Counted from the stretch's first letter, positions 35,823-45,956 are shown. The stretch is DNA of 64,000 bases from Lentimicrobium saccharophilum (GCF_001192835.1 NZ_DF968182.1:1304968-1368967), one strand, 5' to 3'. Numbers and translations: made by a program. The notes: generated from the letters alone by a model not told the origin.

Positions 35823-36179
35823 TCAGTCAGTAAGTGATTTAGCAAGAGGAGCTACCTCGGAGGCAACCTGCCGGTTATACTCAAAAGCCAGCGATTGATA
35901 GTTAACCGCATCGACGATGGTGCCGATAAAGCACAACCCGGCCGTCAGAAAATAGAGAATTCCCATCCCGACCTGATTCAGAATAAACCGGTGAATGCCG
36001 GCAACGCCGAGCAACCCTACCAGGCATGTCAACAAAACCATCTGTGGGTCTTTACGACGGGCACGGTATATGGCAGCAAACTGCTGTGCCTGTTTATCGC
36101 TGAAGTCCTTGATCAGCATCTGAATGTGATTCAGTTCCATCCCCTGCAGTTCGGGCAGGTGTAAAAGTACGTTTGCCAT
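35823..36179 (-). CDS. TM2 domain membrane protein
   Basis: 118 residues from the ATG at 36179 (MANVLLHLPELQ). A helical N-terminal part (MELNHIQMLIKDFSDKQAQQ) precedes a TM2 domain with two helices and the GLLGVAGIHRFIL turn. Role unknown. The open frame could start 67 codons earlier, but this would run into the DUF2752 gene, which is in a different frame. The pair TM2-DUF2752 is found together in several Bacteroidota genomes; here the gap is 17 bases. Confidence 0.85.
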   Translation of the reverse strand: MANVLLHLPELQGMELNHIQMLIKDFSDKQAQQFAAIYRARRKDPQMVLLTCLVGLLGVAGIHRFILNQVGMGILYFLTAGLCFIGTIVDAVNYQSLAFEYNRQVASEVAPLAKSLTD

Positions 36180-36196
36180 GATTTTAAAGTTTACTG

Positions 36197-36499
36197 TTAA
36201 TAATAAAAAACTGGTTTTCTTAGTATTGTAAAAACTCTCCAGAGCAGAATTGCGACAGCGGCCAACCCCAGAGGATGTGCATGAAACGATTGAACGAACT
36301 CGCCCCTGAACAACCAGGCGATGGAATGTCCCAGACCGCAACCCGGGCAGAAGCCAAGCCCCGACAACCTCAGCGGGCAAAAGCTTGCATGCGCTTCAGC
36401 AGGCTGCATTGTCGCCATCAGCGTCAAACCGGTGATCCAGACAAGGGCTTCGAACCTTGACCTGAAGTACTGCCAACCGTGCCGGAGTTTCTCTTTCAT
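36197..36499 (-). CDS. DUF2752 membrane protein
   Basis: 100 residues, two or three helices. The motif FCPGCGLGHSIAWLFRGE with two Cys is diagnostic for DUF2752. It lies just upstream of the TM2 gene on the same strand and is likely in one transcript with it. Function unknown. Confidence 0.85.
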   Translation of the reverse strand: MKEKLRHGWQYFRSRFEALVWITGLTLMATMQPAEAHASFCPLRLSGLGFCPGCGLGHSIAWLFRGEFVQSFHAHPLGLAAVAILLWRVFTILRKPVFYY

Positions 36500-36638
36500 C
36501 GCTTGCTGCTATGAATGACAAATATAGATAAGTCTGCGTCCTGTGTGCAATTTAAAATAGCTGAAATGTGAATCAGCGGATGTGGGCGGGGCAAAAAAGC
36601 GCTTGGACGGTAGAAACTGAATCCGGAACCGGAACCCC

Positions 36639-36658
36639 ATAATGCAAACCTGCATTAT
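36639..36658. other. Perfect 8-bp inverted repeat in the long gap before fusA
   Basis: ATAATGCA and TGCATTAT around a loop AACC, nearly extended by CC/GG on either side. It is not followed by a T run, so it does not look like a terminator. It could be a protein-binding site acting on the DUF2752 or fusA promoter. The gap 36500-36907 (408 bases) holds no gene; it has two -7-like elements, TACCTTTG at 36762 and TATTTTTG at 36860. Confidence 0.4.
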
Positions 36659-36859
36659 AGGATCTGCGCTTTGTCAAGTCTTAAAAACAATGGATATAAT
36701 GATTCAATTTCTGCCAAACAAAATAATTTCATCAGCTAAGCAGGTGTTATAATAAAATTTGTACCTTTGCCGGCCATTTCGGAGCACCGGTTAGTATTGA
36801 CTTGAGTAAACTTAACGATTATTTAACATCTTGACAATCAATAGTTCACGAAGTTACAC

Positions 36860-36867
36860 TATTTTTG
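36860..36867 (+). promoter_or_regulatory. Bacteroidota -7 element for fusA
   Basis: TATTTTTG, 40 bases before the fusA start. A second candidate, TACCTTTG at 36762-36769, would give a 130-base leader. Neither has an exact TTG at 19 bases spacing, so which is used cannot be told. Confidence 0.4.
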
Positions 36868-36907
36868 CCCGCCCGATCATAAGTCTTTAATTCAGCTTTA
36901 ACATAAG

Positions 36908-38986
36908 ATGCCTTTAAACAACCTCAGAAACATTGGTATTGCCGCACACATTGATGCCGGCAAAACAACCACCACCGAACGACTGCTTTTTTTTACCGGC
37001 GTAAACAGGAAAGTCGGTGAAACCCACGACGGGCAATCAACCATGGACTTTATGAAACAAGAGCAGGAGCGCGGCATCACCATTGCCTCCGCAGCCATTT
37101 CCTGTTCATGGAACGGTACCCAGATCAATATCATCGATACACCCGGTCACGTTGACTTCACCGTTGAGGTGGAACGTTCCCTGCGTGTAATCGACGGCAT
37201 GGTTGCCTTGTTCTGCGCGGTAGGCGGTGTGGAGCCCCAGAGTGAAACCGTATGGAACCAGGCAGAGCGTTATAAAGTCCCCAGAATCGCGTTTGTAAAC
37301 AAGATAGACCGTACCGGGGCCGATTACCACGATGTCATCAAACAGATGAACGACAACCTCGATGCCCGTGCCGTTGCCTTTCAGATTCCGGTTGGACAGG
37401 AAGATGAATTCAAGGGAATCATCGACCTGATGAATTGCAAACTTTATACATTCAACGAAGCCGAGACCATTGTTTCTGAGATCCCCGAAGAGTTCAGGAC
37501 TCAGGCGCGCGATTTCAAAGCCCAACTGGTTGAACGCCTGGCCGATTTTAATGAGGAAATTCTGGAATTGTTTCTGGAAGACAAAGAAGTTCCGGGTGAA
37601 TTGCTGAAAAGGGCAGCCCGTGAAGCCACGCTCAAATTACTGATTACTCCTGTATTCTGTGGTGCTGCCTATAAAAACAAAGGAATCACCCAACTGCTGG
37701 ATGCGATTGTAGATTATCTGCCGTCTCCGGTAGACAAAGGCGCCGTTGTAGGCATGGATGTTGACGATCATGAAAAAGCCCGTCACCGCAATCCTTCGCC
37801 CAAGGAGCCATTTGCTGCCCTTGCCTTTAAACTCATCCACGATCCTTATGTAGGTCAGCAGACTTTTGTCAGGGTTTATTCCGGTTCACTCCGGTCAGGC
37901 ATGCAACTCATGAATTCCACCAAGGGCAAACCCGAGCGCATCGGACGTATCCTGAAAATCCGCGCCAAAGACCGCGAAGAGGTCAGTGAGGCAGGCCCGG
38001 GCGATATTGTCGCGCTGATCGGTCTGAAATACACCAAAACCGGCGATACGCTCTGCGATATGGAACAACAGCTTCATCTTGAATCCATCCATATTCCACC
38101 CAGTGTAATTGAGCTGAAAATCAACCCTGCTAGCAGGAAAGACCAGAGTAAACTGGGAGAAGCGCTCTCCAAACTGGTGAATGAAGATCCTTCGTTTCAC
38201 GCCCGCTTTGATGAAGAAACAGAAGAAACCATTATCTCAGGGATGGGTGAGCTTCACCTCGAAATCATCGTTGACAGGCTGAAGCATGAATTCGGTCTTG
38301 ACGTGGTGGTTGGCGAACCTGCCGTGGCTTTCCGCGAAACCATCAGCCAGGAAGTGGAAGTCGAATACCGCCACTCCAAACAAACCGGTGGTAAAGGTCA
38401 GTTTGCACAGACCCAGATCCGCATCGAGCCCAATGAAGGCAAAGGTTATGAATTTATCGACAAAATCAAGGGCGGTGCCATTCCCGGCGAATATATCCCG
38501 TCGGTTAACAAAGGCATCCTGAAAACCCTTGCCGACGGTGTACTTGCCGGCTTCCCGGTGGTGGATGTAAAAGTTGTACTGCTCGACGGACAATTCCACC
38601 CTGTTGACTCTTCCGACTTTGCCTTCCAGACCTGTGCTTCCATCTGCTTCAAGCAGGGATTTATGAAAGCAAACCCGCTGCTGCTTGAGCCTGTGATGAA
38701 GATAGAAATCAATACGCCCGACGAATACATCGGTGACATCACCGGAAACCTTACCAAGAGAAGGGGCAGAATTGAATCCATGCGCCGTCACCGCAAAGGA
38801 TCACAGAAACTTAACGGTTTCGTTCCTCTGCAGGAGATGTTCGGTTATGCTACAACACTTCGCAACCTCTCGAGCGGCCGTGCAAACTATTCCATGGAAT
38901 TTTACCAGTATATGCCGGTAAGCAAAGCCATTCAGGAAGAAGCGTTGAAAAAAATCGCCGAAAAGAAAAGACAGGAAGGAAAATAA
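36908..38986 (+). CDS. fusA: Elongation factor G
   Basis: 692 residues. GTPase with G1 AHIDAGKTTTTER, switch II DTPGHVDFTVEVE with the catalytic His, and G4 FVNKID; domains II to V follow, with the domain IV region QTGGKGQFAQTQIRI. It moves tRNA and mRNA after peptide bond formation and, with RRF, recycles ribosomes. It is alone, not next to rpsL, rpsG or tufA as the primary fusA usually is, and domain IV reads FAQTQI where most primary EF-G have YGHV or YGDV. It may therefore be a second EF-G of the genome. Confidence 0.93.
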   Translation: MPLNNLRNIGIAAHIDAGKTTTTERLLFFTGVNRKVGETHDGQSTMDFMKQEQERGITIASAAISCSWNGTQINIIDTPGHVDFTVEVERSLRVIDGMVALFCAVGGVEPQSETVWNQAERYKVPRIAFVNKIDRTGADYHDVIKQMNDNLDARAVAFQIPVGQEDEFKGIIDLMNCKLYTFNEAETIVSEIPEEFRTQARDFKAQLVERLADFNEEILELFLEDKEVPGELLKRAAREATLKLLITPVFCGAAYKNKGITQLLDAIVDYLPSPVDKGAVVGMDVDDHEKARHRNPSPKEPFAALAFKLIHDPYVGQQTFVRVYSGSLRSGMQLMNSTKGKPERIGRILKIRAKDREEVSEAGPGDIVALIGLKYTKTGDTLCDMEQQLHLESIHIPPSVIELKINPASRKDQSKLGEALSKLVNEDPSFHARFDEETEETIISGMGELHLEIIVDRLKHEFGLDVVVGEPAVAFRETISQEVEVEYRHSKQTGGKGQFAQTQIRIEPNEGKGYEFIDKIKGGAIPGEYIPSVNKGILKTLADGVLAGFPVVDVKVVLLDGQFHPVDSSDFAFQTCASICFKQGFMKANPLLLEPVMKIEINTPDEYIGDITGNLTKRRGRIESMRRHRKGSQKLNGFVPLQEMFGYATTLRNLSSGRANYSMEFYQYMPVSKAIQEEALKKIAEKKRQEGK

Positions 38987-39054
38987 CCTTTTATCTTTAC
39001 ATATAAACTTCTGAATAATAATTTATTATCGCATCAGAAGACTTAACAAACAAC

Positions 39055-39092
39055 CGGGGTGTCACAAAAAAAAATGGCACCCCGCTTTTATT
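39055..39092 (+). terminator. Rho-independent terminator after fusA
   Basis: CGGGGTG (39055-39061) and CACCCCG (39078-39084) enclose an A-rich loop, followed by CTTTTATT. Moderately strong. Confidence 0.7.
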
Positions 39093-39165
39093 CTCCTCTG
39101 CCCGACTCACTGAATGCGCAGACTTCTAAAGCATATTTTGCTTTACTTTGCAAAAAAAATACAAT

Positions 39166-40449
39166 ATGAATGTCCTGATTCTTGGTTCGGGCGGGCGGGA
39201 ACACACCCTTGCATGGAAAATTGCACAAAGTCCTGAAGTTCAAAAGATTTTTGTCGCACCCGGTAACGCCGGAACCGGCCTGATGTGGACCAATGTCCCC
39301 ATCGGCATCAACGACTTTGACGGGATCAGACGCTTTGTCCTTCAGGAAAGTATTCAGATGGTCATTGTTGGCCCTGAAGAACCCCTTGTTAACGGGATCT
39401 ATGACTTTTTCATCAATGACAGTTCAATCAGCCATATTTCAGTAATAGGCCCTTCAAAACTGGGTGCACAACTCGAAGGCAGCAAGGATTTTGCCAAAGC
39501 TTTTATGCGGAGGCACAATATCCCGACCGCTGCCTACCGCTCTTTTACCAGAACGGAATTTGAAGCCGCACGCTTGTTTTTGCTGAAGATCAAGCCTCCT
39601 TATGTATTGAAGGCCGATGGACTTGCTGCCGGCAAAGGGGTGATCATCTGTAATACCATTGGCGAGGCTGAGAAAGAACTGGAGGAAATGCTGGTCAATG
39701 CCCGCTTCGGGAAGGCATCCGAAAAAGTAGTTATTGAGGAGTTTCTGCACGGAACCGAAGTTTCGGTATTTGTATTGACAGATGGAAAAAACTGGAAATT
39801 GCTGCCCGAGGCAAAAGATTATAAACGCATCGGCGACGGTGATACCGGGCCCAACACCGGCGGAATGGGATCTGTTTCCCCTGTTCCCTTTGCGGATGAA
39901 TCCTTTATGAAAAAGGTGGTTGACAGAATCATCAACCCTACCGTAAATGGGCTCAAGTTAGAAAATATTGATTACAAGGGATTTATCTTCGCAGGCCTGA
40001 TGAATGTGGGAGGTGATCCTTACGTAATTGAATACAATGTTCGGATGGGGGATCCCGAAACCGAATCGGTAATTCCCAGGATAAAATCTGACCTTGTTCC
40101 CCTGCTGAAATCACTTGGATGCGGCACCCTGAAGGATCAAATCATCGAAATCGATGGCAGTTCAGCAGCCACCATTATGCTTGTTTCGGCCGGTTATCCG
40201 GGCGATTATCCCAAAGGACTGGAGATTTATGAACTTGACAAGGTAGATGAAAGCATTATCTTCCATGCCGGCACGGCACTGAATGAAAATGGCGACCGTA
40301 TCATCACTTCCGGCGGAAGGGTTCTGGCGATCACTTCACTTGCATCCACTACTGCCGAAGCACTTGAGAAATCATACCGCTCTGCTGCCATCGTGGATTA
40401 TCTGGGCAAGACTTATCGCCGGGATATTGGCAAAGACATCCTGAAATAA
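39166..40449 (+). CDS. purD: Phosphoribosylamine-glycine ligase
   Basis: 427 residues from ATG 39166 (MNVLILGSGGREHTLAWKIA). Second step of purine synthesis, ATP-dependent joining of glycine to phosphoribosylamine. ATP-grasp enzyme with VLKADGLAAGKGVIIC, the P-loop-like DGDTGPNTGGMGSVSPVP and the metal site EYNVRMGDPETE. A weak -7-like element (TTACTTTG, 39143) precedes it. It is followed after seven bases by the DUF6427 gene, probably in one operon. Confidence 0.96.
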   Translation: MNVLILGSGGREHTLAWKIAQSPEVQKIFVAPGNAGTGLMWTNVPIGINDFDGIRRFVLQESIQMVIVGPEEPLVNGIYDFFINDSSISHISVIGPSKLGAQLEGSKDFAKAFMRRHNIPTAAYRSFTRTEFEAARLFLLKIKPPYVLKADGLAAGKGVIICNTIGEAEKELEEMLVNARFGKASEKVVIEEFLHGTEVSVFVLTDGKNWKLLPEAKDYKRIGDGDTGPNTGGMGSVSPVPFADESFMKKVVDRIINPTVNGLKLENIDYKGFIFAGLMNVGGDPYVIEYNVRMGDPETESVIPRIKSDLVPLLKSLGCGTLKDQIIEIDGSSAATIMLVSAGYPGDYPKGLEIYELDKVDESIIFHAGTALNENGDRIITSGGRVLAITSLASTTAEALEKSYRSAAIVDYLGKTYRRDIGKDILK

Positions 40450-40456
40450 AAATCTG

Positions 40457-41437
40457 ATGTTAAGGAAATTTTCCAGATCGGGCATTTACTTGCAGATATT
40501 GTTTATTCTGGCAGTCTCCTTCTTTTACCTTTTTTCCCCCCATCCCGGATTTACAGGTCAGGTATTTCCTGAAAATGCCGCCCCGCTTGGCAGATGGCTC
40601 TCAGGAGTTTTGCCGGATAATGAGTTGGCAATCAGTATTACATCACTGATACTCATTTTGTTGAATGCGGCTGGGTTCAATATGATCCTTAACCGCCACG
40701 ACCTGGCACCGCGCCAATCAATCTTCACAGCCCTGATCGCTTCTGTTTTATTCCTGTTTACCGGGCAGGCAGAAGCTATGATCACTCCGCTTACCGCCCT
40801 GCTCCTGTTGCTCTTTAGCCTGCACAGCACCATGAAGCTTTACGCGGAATCATACCCATACACCCTGGTTCTGAATGCTTCAATCTGCGTGGCACTGGCA
40901 TCCATGATTTATCCTTTGGCAATATTATTTGCCTTTTTTATATGGATGGCATTCTTCACCTTACGGATCAGTTCATGGCGCGAGTGGATCATCTCATTGA
41001 CAGGCCTGATAGTCCCTTATGTTTACCTGGCTTTCTGGTTTTTCTGGAACGATCGCCTGAACATTGGCTTAATTGAATACCAGGCTTACTTCAATGAATT
41101 TAACATAACCTGGAACAAACCAGGAATTCTTGAAACAGGGGTGCTTTTCCTGCTGGGGGCGATGCTCATCATTTCGCTGCCGGTGTTTCTGAGTGATGCA
41201 GGAGAAAAAATCATCAGCATCCGGAAAAAGATGTGGATCAGTGCCCAGTTTTTATGGGTTGCCCTGGCAGTGATGTTATTAAGCGGAAAAGCTGCCTTAC
41301 TGTTTTTACCTTTTTGCTTCTTACCAATGGCCCTGATGTTTGGCTATCTGGTTATAAAAAGCCGCAGATCATGGCCTTACGACATACTCTTTGGCCTGTT
41401 TCTGGCAGTGGTAATATTGCTCAGACTTGGATTCTGA
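40457..41437 (+). CDS. DUF6427 membrane protein
   Basis: 326 residues with eight or nine membrane helices. Matches in length, in the opening [17 protein letters not shown] and in context the DUF6427 family of Bacteroidota, which is often next to purine or pyrimidine genes. Role unknown. It lies between purD and rnhB in one run; its stop is one base before the rnhB start. Confidence 0.75.
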   Translation: MLRKFSRSGIYLQILFILAVSFFYLFSPHPGFTGQVFPENAAPLGRWLSGVLPDNELAISITSLILILLNAAGFNMILNRHDLAPRQSIFTALIASVLFLFTGQAEAMITPLTALLLLLFSLHSTMKLYAESYPYTLVLNASICVALASMIYPLAILFAFFIWMAFFTLRISSWREWIISLTGLIVPYVYLAFWFFWNDRLNIGLIEYQAYFNEFNITWNKPGILETGVLFLLGAMLIISLPVFLSDAGEKIISIRKKMWISAQFLWVALAVMLLSGKAALLFLPFCFLPMALMFGYLVIKSRRSWPYDILFGLFLAVVILLRLGF

Positions 41438-41438
41438 T

Positions 41439-42038
41439 ATGCTAAAAAGCCGATTTTCAGAAACTTATATAGTTGAAGCCGGATGCGATGAAGCAGGCAG
41501 GGGATGTCTGGCCGGTCCGGTATTCGCAGCAGCGGTGATTCTGCCTGAAAATTACAGGAATCGTGGACTAAATGACTCAAAAAAACTGTCGGCCGGGCAA
41601 CGGGAAACCCTTCGGAAACAGATTGAAACGGATGCCCTTGCCTGGCACGTGGCCTCGGTATCTCCCGGAGAAATCGACAAGATCAATATCCTCAGGGCGT
41701 CATTCCTGGCAATGCATAAGGCCATTAAAGGCTTGTTAATTGCTCCTTCCCTCCTGCTGATCGACGGTAACAGGTTTGTACCTTACCCTGAAATTCCGCA
41801 CCATTGCATCATTAAAGGTGACGGCATTTATATGTCCATCGCCGCAGCATCCATTCTGGCGAAAACCCACAGGGACGACTTTATGCTGGAATTACACAAA
41901 GCGTATCCTGAATACGGCTGGAACCGGAACAAAGGCTATCCCACTGAAGCGCACAGAAAAGCCATCGCCGCATCAGGACTAACGCCATGGCACAGAGTCA
42001 GTTTCAGGATGAAAGGGCAACTTAAACTCGCTTTTTAG
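41439..42038 (+). CDS. rnhB: Ribonuclease HII
   Basis: 199 residues from ATG 41439. Removes RNA from RNA/DNA hybrids and single ribonucleotides from DNA. The active-site motif is [13 protein letters not shown] (Asp and Glu metal ligands), a further Asp occurs in LLLIDGNRF, and the last one in AKTHRDDFM; the [14 protein letters not shown] segment is the family's substrate-binding part. The chosen ATG is one base after the DUF6427 stop. Confidence 0.95.
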   Translation: MLKSRFSETYIVEAGCDEAGRGCLAGPVFAAAVILPENYRNRGLNDSKKLSAGQRETLRKQIETDALAWHVASVSPGEIDKINILRASFLAMHKAIKGLLIAPSLLLIDGNRFVPYPEIPHHCIIKGDGIYMSIAAASILAKTHRDDFMLELHKAYPEYGWNRNKGYPTEAHRKAIAASGLTPWHRVSFRMKGQLKLAF

Positions 42039-42084
42039 CCTGAACCTTGCTGCAAGCGCTCAACAACCGCCCTGCAGGACACAG

Positions 42085-42987
42085 CTATTCCGAAAAAGTC
42101 AGGAGATCGCGAAAACAGATCTTCACGAAGAAATTGTACTGTGGATAAAATCCATTGGCCGCTTCCAGATTGATCTGTTTGTAGTAGACTGTTAATCCCG
42201 GTTCGATAGCATTGGCCTGACTGAATTCAAACCGGGCGCCGATGGTGCCGAAAACGCCGAATCCGATACCTCCCTGCCTGATTTCGTAAGCCTGTTGGGT
42301 ACCTCCGGGCACGTAAGGCCTTGTTCCGTATACATTCACAAGATTATACACCTTTTCTTCGATGCGCAACGCCGATTCTTCAACAAGGGTGTTGTTCATA
42401 TTAATGCCTCCGCCGAGGGTAAAGCGGGCTACCCTTGAATTCCCGAATGCATGCGTAAATCCCAGGTCCACAAGATTGCGCTCTTCGGTACCATAGATAC
42501 TGTAGAGCCGGATATCCGGCTCGGCCAGATAATCAACAGGAGGATCAACCTCAACGGAGATCATATCGCGCGCCCTCAGCTTGGCATAGGAGAACTGAAG
42601 GTAAATTCCAGTATGGCAATTGAGGTCATATTTCGCGAAAAGGCCAAAACTAAACGCCGGATTATACCGCATTTTCTCAGGATACTCGCGGATAAAAACC
42701 GTGTCGTTTGCATTCAGCATATAATAGATCTCATCATACCAGTACTTATTCCTGAAAACATAATTTGCATTGTTTTCATTTCCCGGTTTCCCTGAATAGA
42801 AATCCGCGGTTCCGTTTCCGGGAATGTAAAATCCGGCTATGCCGCCATATTCCAGCCCGCTGCGCGATTTACATGTTTCTTCATCGGCATAGTAATGATC
42901 CTGGGCTGCTGACAACAATGGAAAAATCATTGACAAACAGAGAGATAAAAATTTAAGCTTAATTATTCCGAAAAATTGATGATACAT
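42085..42987 (-). CDS. Predicted outer-membrane beta-barrel protein
   Basis: 300 residues. Signal peptide (KFLSLCLSMIFPLLSAAQ) then alternating strands: GLEYGGIAGFYIPG, FSFGLFAKYDL, GIYLQFSYAKLRA, GGIGFGVFGTIGARFEFS, FFVKICFRDLLTFSE. The tail is not a perfect aromatic end, but the pattern fits an 8- to 12-strand barrel. Also contains a Cys pair (ETCKS and LNCHTG). Family not recognised. Convergent with rnhB, 46 bases between stops. Confidence 0.65.
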   Translation of the reverse strand: MYHQFFGIIKLKFLSLCLSMIFPLLSAAQDHYYADEETCKSRSGLEYGGIAGFYIPGNGTADFYSGKPGNENNANYVFRNKYWYDEIYYMLNANDTVFIREYPEKMRYNPAFSFGLFAKYDLNCHTGIYLQFSYAKLRARDMISVEVDPPVDYLAEPDIRLYSIYGTEERNLVDLGFTHAFGNSRVARFTLGGGINMNNTLVEESALRIEEKVYNLVNVYGTRPYVPGGTQQAYEIRQGGIGFGVFGTIGARFEFSQANAIEPGLTVYYKQINLEAANGFYPQYNFFVKICFRDLLTFSE

Positions 42988-43169
42988 ACTTCAGGGATTA
43001 CAGTTCAAACCTACACAATATTTTGCAGAATCCGGCAAATAGCGGTAAAAACATTGCTTAAAAAAGACCAGCAAACTGTTATCAACAACCCATTGTTGAT
43101 TAGTTCCGCCGAATATCCCTTAAAAACCAGCGAAAGCAAGCTAAATTTGAATACTCATAGCAAAATGAT

Positions 43170-45929
43170 ATGAAAAAAATCTGGATCATTCTGCTTTCGG
43201 TTGTGCTTTTGGCCGGACTGATTGCTGCCGGTATAGGTCTCCGCTCATATTACCTTTTTCTTAAACAGCCGGTTGCTCCGATATTCAATGCCGTTCCTGA
43301 AAATGCAGTGGTTTTTGTAAAATCGGGATCCATTGCAGACTTCATCGAAAAAACAAGGTCTTCGGGATTGATTGAGATCCTTGAAAATATGGAGACCCAT
43401 AAAGGTTTCCATAACTTGTCTGCGTGGGTAGATTCGGCCAGTCAGCAAGACGATTACCTGCGAAAGCTGATCGAAGAAAATGAATTCCTGATCAGTTTCT
43501 CACCCGATTCGTCGGGCAGGCCGTCATTCCTCGTTGCGATAAAAATTGGTAAAATCAGGAGCGGAACACTGAAGCATCATTTGACCAATATTGCAGAAAA
43601 GTCAGGATATATCATATCTTCGGTGAATCACCGGCCTGCCGGACTTTACCGCATCTGGGGAGATTCAGGCGAAACCTGGTATTTCAGCTATCGCGGTCTT
43701 TTCGTGATCAGTCCTGACAGAACCCTGCTTGAACAATCCATGGAAGCCATCCATAACCTCGCTCCGGCTTCAAAGAATCCGGCTTTGGCAAAACTGTCCG
43801 GAACTGCCGGAAAAAGAGTTGACGGGGTATTGTTTTTCCGCAATGACCTGTTGTTCAGCCATCTTACAGGATTGGATAAGAATCCTTTCCTGATCCAAGA
43901 CTCCCCTTTTAATGGATGGAGCGCACTTGACCTATCAATCCGAAAGGAAAAAGTGCAACTGAGCGGATTCACCTGGAACGGTGATGAAGCCTCTGTCCTG
44001 AGCAGGCAAATCCCTGCCGGACCCGTTGACTTCAGCAATTTTCCGTCATCAGCGGTTGCCGGGTTCACATTGCTGATGAGCGATCCCGCCGCCTATACAA
44101 AACAGTTTATCTCCGGCGACACCCTGCATGTAACCGGTTACGATACAATCAATGCTATTCCCGTCAGGGAGGTTTTCAGGCTGAATGAGCACTTATGGTC
44201 CTGGATGGGTAACAGCATCAGCTATGTCAGCAGAACACCCAACCTGCGAAACAATCATTCATCAGCCATGCTGCTGATCAGCAGCCGGAACCGCGACAGC
44301 GCGGAAATGGCTCTCCGGCCTTTCCTGCAGGCTAAGGGAGGAAAGACTGAAAAACTGATGGCTTATGGATTGCCCTCGAAGTTATGGGGTCCCTGGTTCG
44401 ACCTGAAAGACCCGTTGTATTGTTATATAGGTCAGGATGTGGTCGCATTATCCCACTCCCGCGATTTCCTGAACACCTATGCCAGTGAACAGGAAACTTT
44501 AGCCGGAGAAGTTAAAAAATCCAATTTTGTCCCCCTCGCGAATGAATTGAGCGATAAAGCCAATGTTTTACTCTACCTGAAACCAGATCTGCTTGCCGGA
44601 TCAATCAGAAATCAGCATAAAAAAGGCGATGATAATCCTGCAGCCCTCTGGACATCATATTTATCCGGCTGTGACAAACTGGTAATGAATTTCAACGCCG
44701 GGTCTCCCATACTTTATGCCCAGGGCAGCATTCATTTTAAAGAAAACATAACCCGTTCCAGCCACATTGCAGGAATTGCATCTGCCAAAAAAACTGAATC
44801 CGTTCCGGAGGAACCTGAGGAAATAAAATCCGGAAATCAGGAACAAGCGGAAATCCCTGCTGTAACTAAAAAGCCCGGCAAAGTAGCTGATTTCATTGCG
44901 GCACCGGTTATCATCGCCGGAGAAAAGCCGGGAGAGAAACTGATTGCCATGTTCACTGCAAAAAATACGCTTGAAGTATATGATGCTGAGGGCGATTACA
45001 AATGGTCATTCCAATGCAGGGGAAATGTCAGCGGGGATATTTATCAGGCGGATTACCGGAAAAACGGACAGACTCATTTTCTGGTTTTTACGGATAGCCA
45101 CCTGCACATTTTAGACAGGAAAGGAAAAGAGGTCAAGGGATCTCCGGTAGCCTTGCCCGGCAAGGCATCAGGTGCCGTTGCCCTGTTCGATTATGACAGG
45201 AAGCGTGATTACAGGGTTCTTTACGGGGGTCATGACAACCTTATTCACAACATCACCCCGAAGGGAGAACCCTTGCCCGATTGGCAAAAACCACGGTTTG
45301 GCAACCTTGCAGGGATACCGGAATTTTTCAGGACCGGCGGCAGGGATTATCTGGTCTTTGGCAACGGAGAAGGGCGGCTGCTGATCACCGATCGCAGAGG
45401 AAAGAAAAGAATCAGCCTTCCGGAAAATTTCAGGAAATCGCACAGGGCAGAACTCTTTGAAAACAAAACCAACAGCAAAGGGCTCTTTCTCACATCATCC
45501 GAGGATGGCCGGCTTGCCTACATCACTGAAAAAGGGATTATCTCATACAGCAGTTTCGGTGATTTCGGAAAACATCCATGGTTTGAGTACACCGACTTCG
45601 ATGGCGACGGTTCTCATGATTTCATATTTGCAGGCAACGGACGGATAAGCATTTTCTCCAGGATGAAAAATACCATTGCCATGAAAGAAGCCAGAGGCGG
45701 TCAGCTGGGAAAACCATTTGTATATGAATCTGTTGCACGTGAACGATGGCTTGCTGTTCGGGATGAAAAAACCGACCGGGTAATCGTGTTGCGTAGCCAG
45801 GGATCCGCAAAAGGATATGAAAAACTCAGCAGTGAAACTGATCCGGTTATTTTTAACCCGGGAGGCAGACGGAAGGAAGTACTTGTTACCACCAGAAAAG
45901 GAAAACTGATCCTGACCCCCATACAATAA
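43170..45929 (+). CDS. DUF3352-like protein with C-terminal propeller, membrane-anchored
   Basis: 919 residues. One helix (about 5-26) anchors the protein, facing the periplasm. The first 550 residues have the pattern of DUF3352-like proteins: VPENAVVFVKSGSIADFIEK, and repeated pieces such as LLEQSMEAIHNL and NVLLYLKPDLL. A Lys/Glu-rich linker (about 545-585) leads to a propeller (about 590-919) with FG-GAP/VCBS-like strands (WFEYTDFDGDGSHDFIFAGNG). No enzymatic motif is evident. Could be a periplasmic quality-control or binding factor; function unknown. It starts shortly after, and opposite to, the outer-membrane gene, so the two share a divergent control region. Confidence 0.6.
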   Translation: MKKIWIILLSVVLLAGLIAAGIGLRSYYLFLKQPVAPIFNAVPENAVVFVKSGSIADFIEKTRSSGLIEILENMETHKGFHNLSAWVDSASQQDDYLRKLIEENEFLISFSPDSSGRPSFLVAIKIGKIRSGTLKHHLTNIAEKSGYIISSVNHRPAGLYRIWGDSGETWYFSYRGLFVISPDRTLLEQSMEAIHNLAPASKNPALAKLSGTAGKRVDGVLFFRNDLLFSHLTGLDKNPFLIQDSPFNGWSALDLSIRKEKVQLSGFTWNGDEASVLSRQIPAGPVDFSNFPSSAVAGFTLLMSDPAAYTKQFISGDTLHVTGYDTINAIPVREVFRLNEHLWSWMGNSISYVSRTPNLRNNHSSAMLLISSRNRDSAEMALRPFLQAKGGKTEKLMAYGLPSKLWGPWFDLKDPLYCYIGQDVVALSHSRDFLNTYASEQETLAGEVKKSNFVPLANELSDKANVLLYLKPDLLAGSIRNQHKKGDDNPAALWTSYLSGCDKLVMNFNAGSPILYAQGSIHFKENITRSSHIAGIASAKKTESVPEEPEEIKSGNQEQAEIPAVTKKPGKVADFIAAPVIIAGEKPGEKLIAMFTAKNTLEVYDAEGDYKWSFQCRGNVSGDIYQADYRKNGQTHFLVFTDSHLHILDRKGKEVKGSPVALPGKASGAVALFDYDRKRDYRVLYGGHDNLIHNITPKGEPLPDWQKPRFGNLAGIPEFFRTGGRDYLVFGNGEGRLLITDRRGKKRISLPENFRKSHRAELFENKTNSKGLFLTSSEDGRLAYITEKGIISYSSFGDFGKHPWFEYTDFDGDGSHDFIFAGNGRISIFSRMKNTIAMKEARGGQLGKPFVYESVARERWLAVRDEKTDRVIVLRSQGSAKGYEKLSSETDPVIFNPGGRRKEVLVTTRKGKLILTPIQ

Positions 45930-45931
45930 AA

Positions 45932-45956
45932 AACGCCGCTTACGCGGCGCTTTTTA
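45932..45956 (+). terminator. Rho-independent terminator
   Basis: CGCCGC (45934-45939) and GCGGCG (45944-45949) around TTAC, with T5 after it. It lies three bases after the stop of the preceding gene. Confidence 0.88.
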
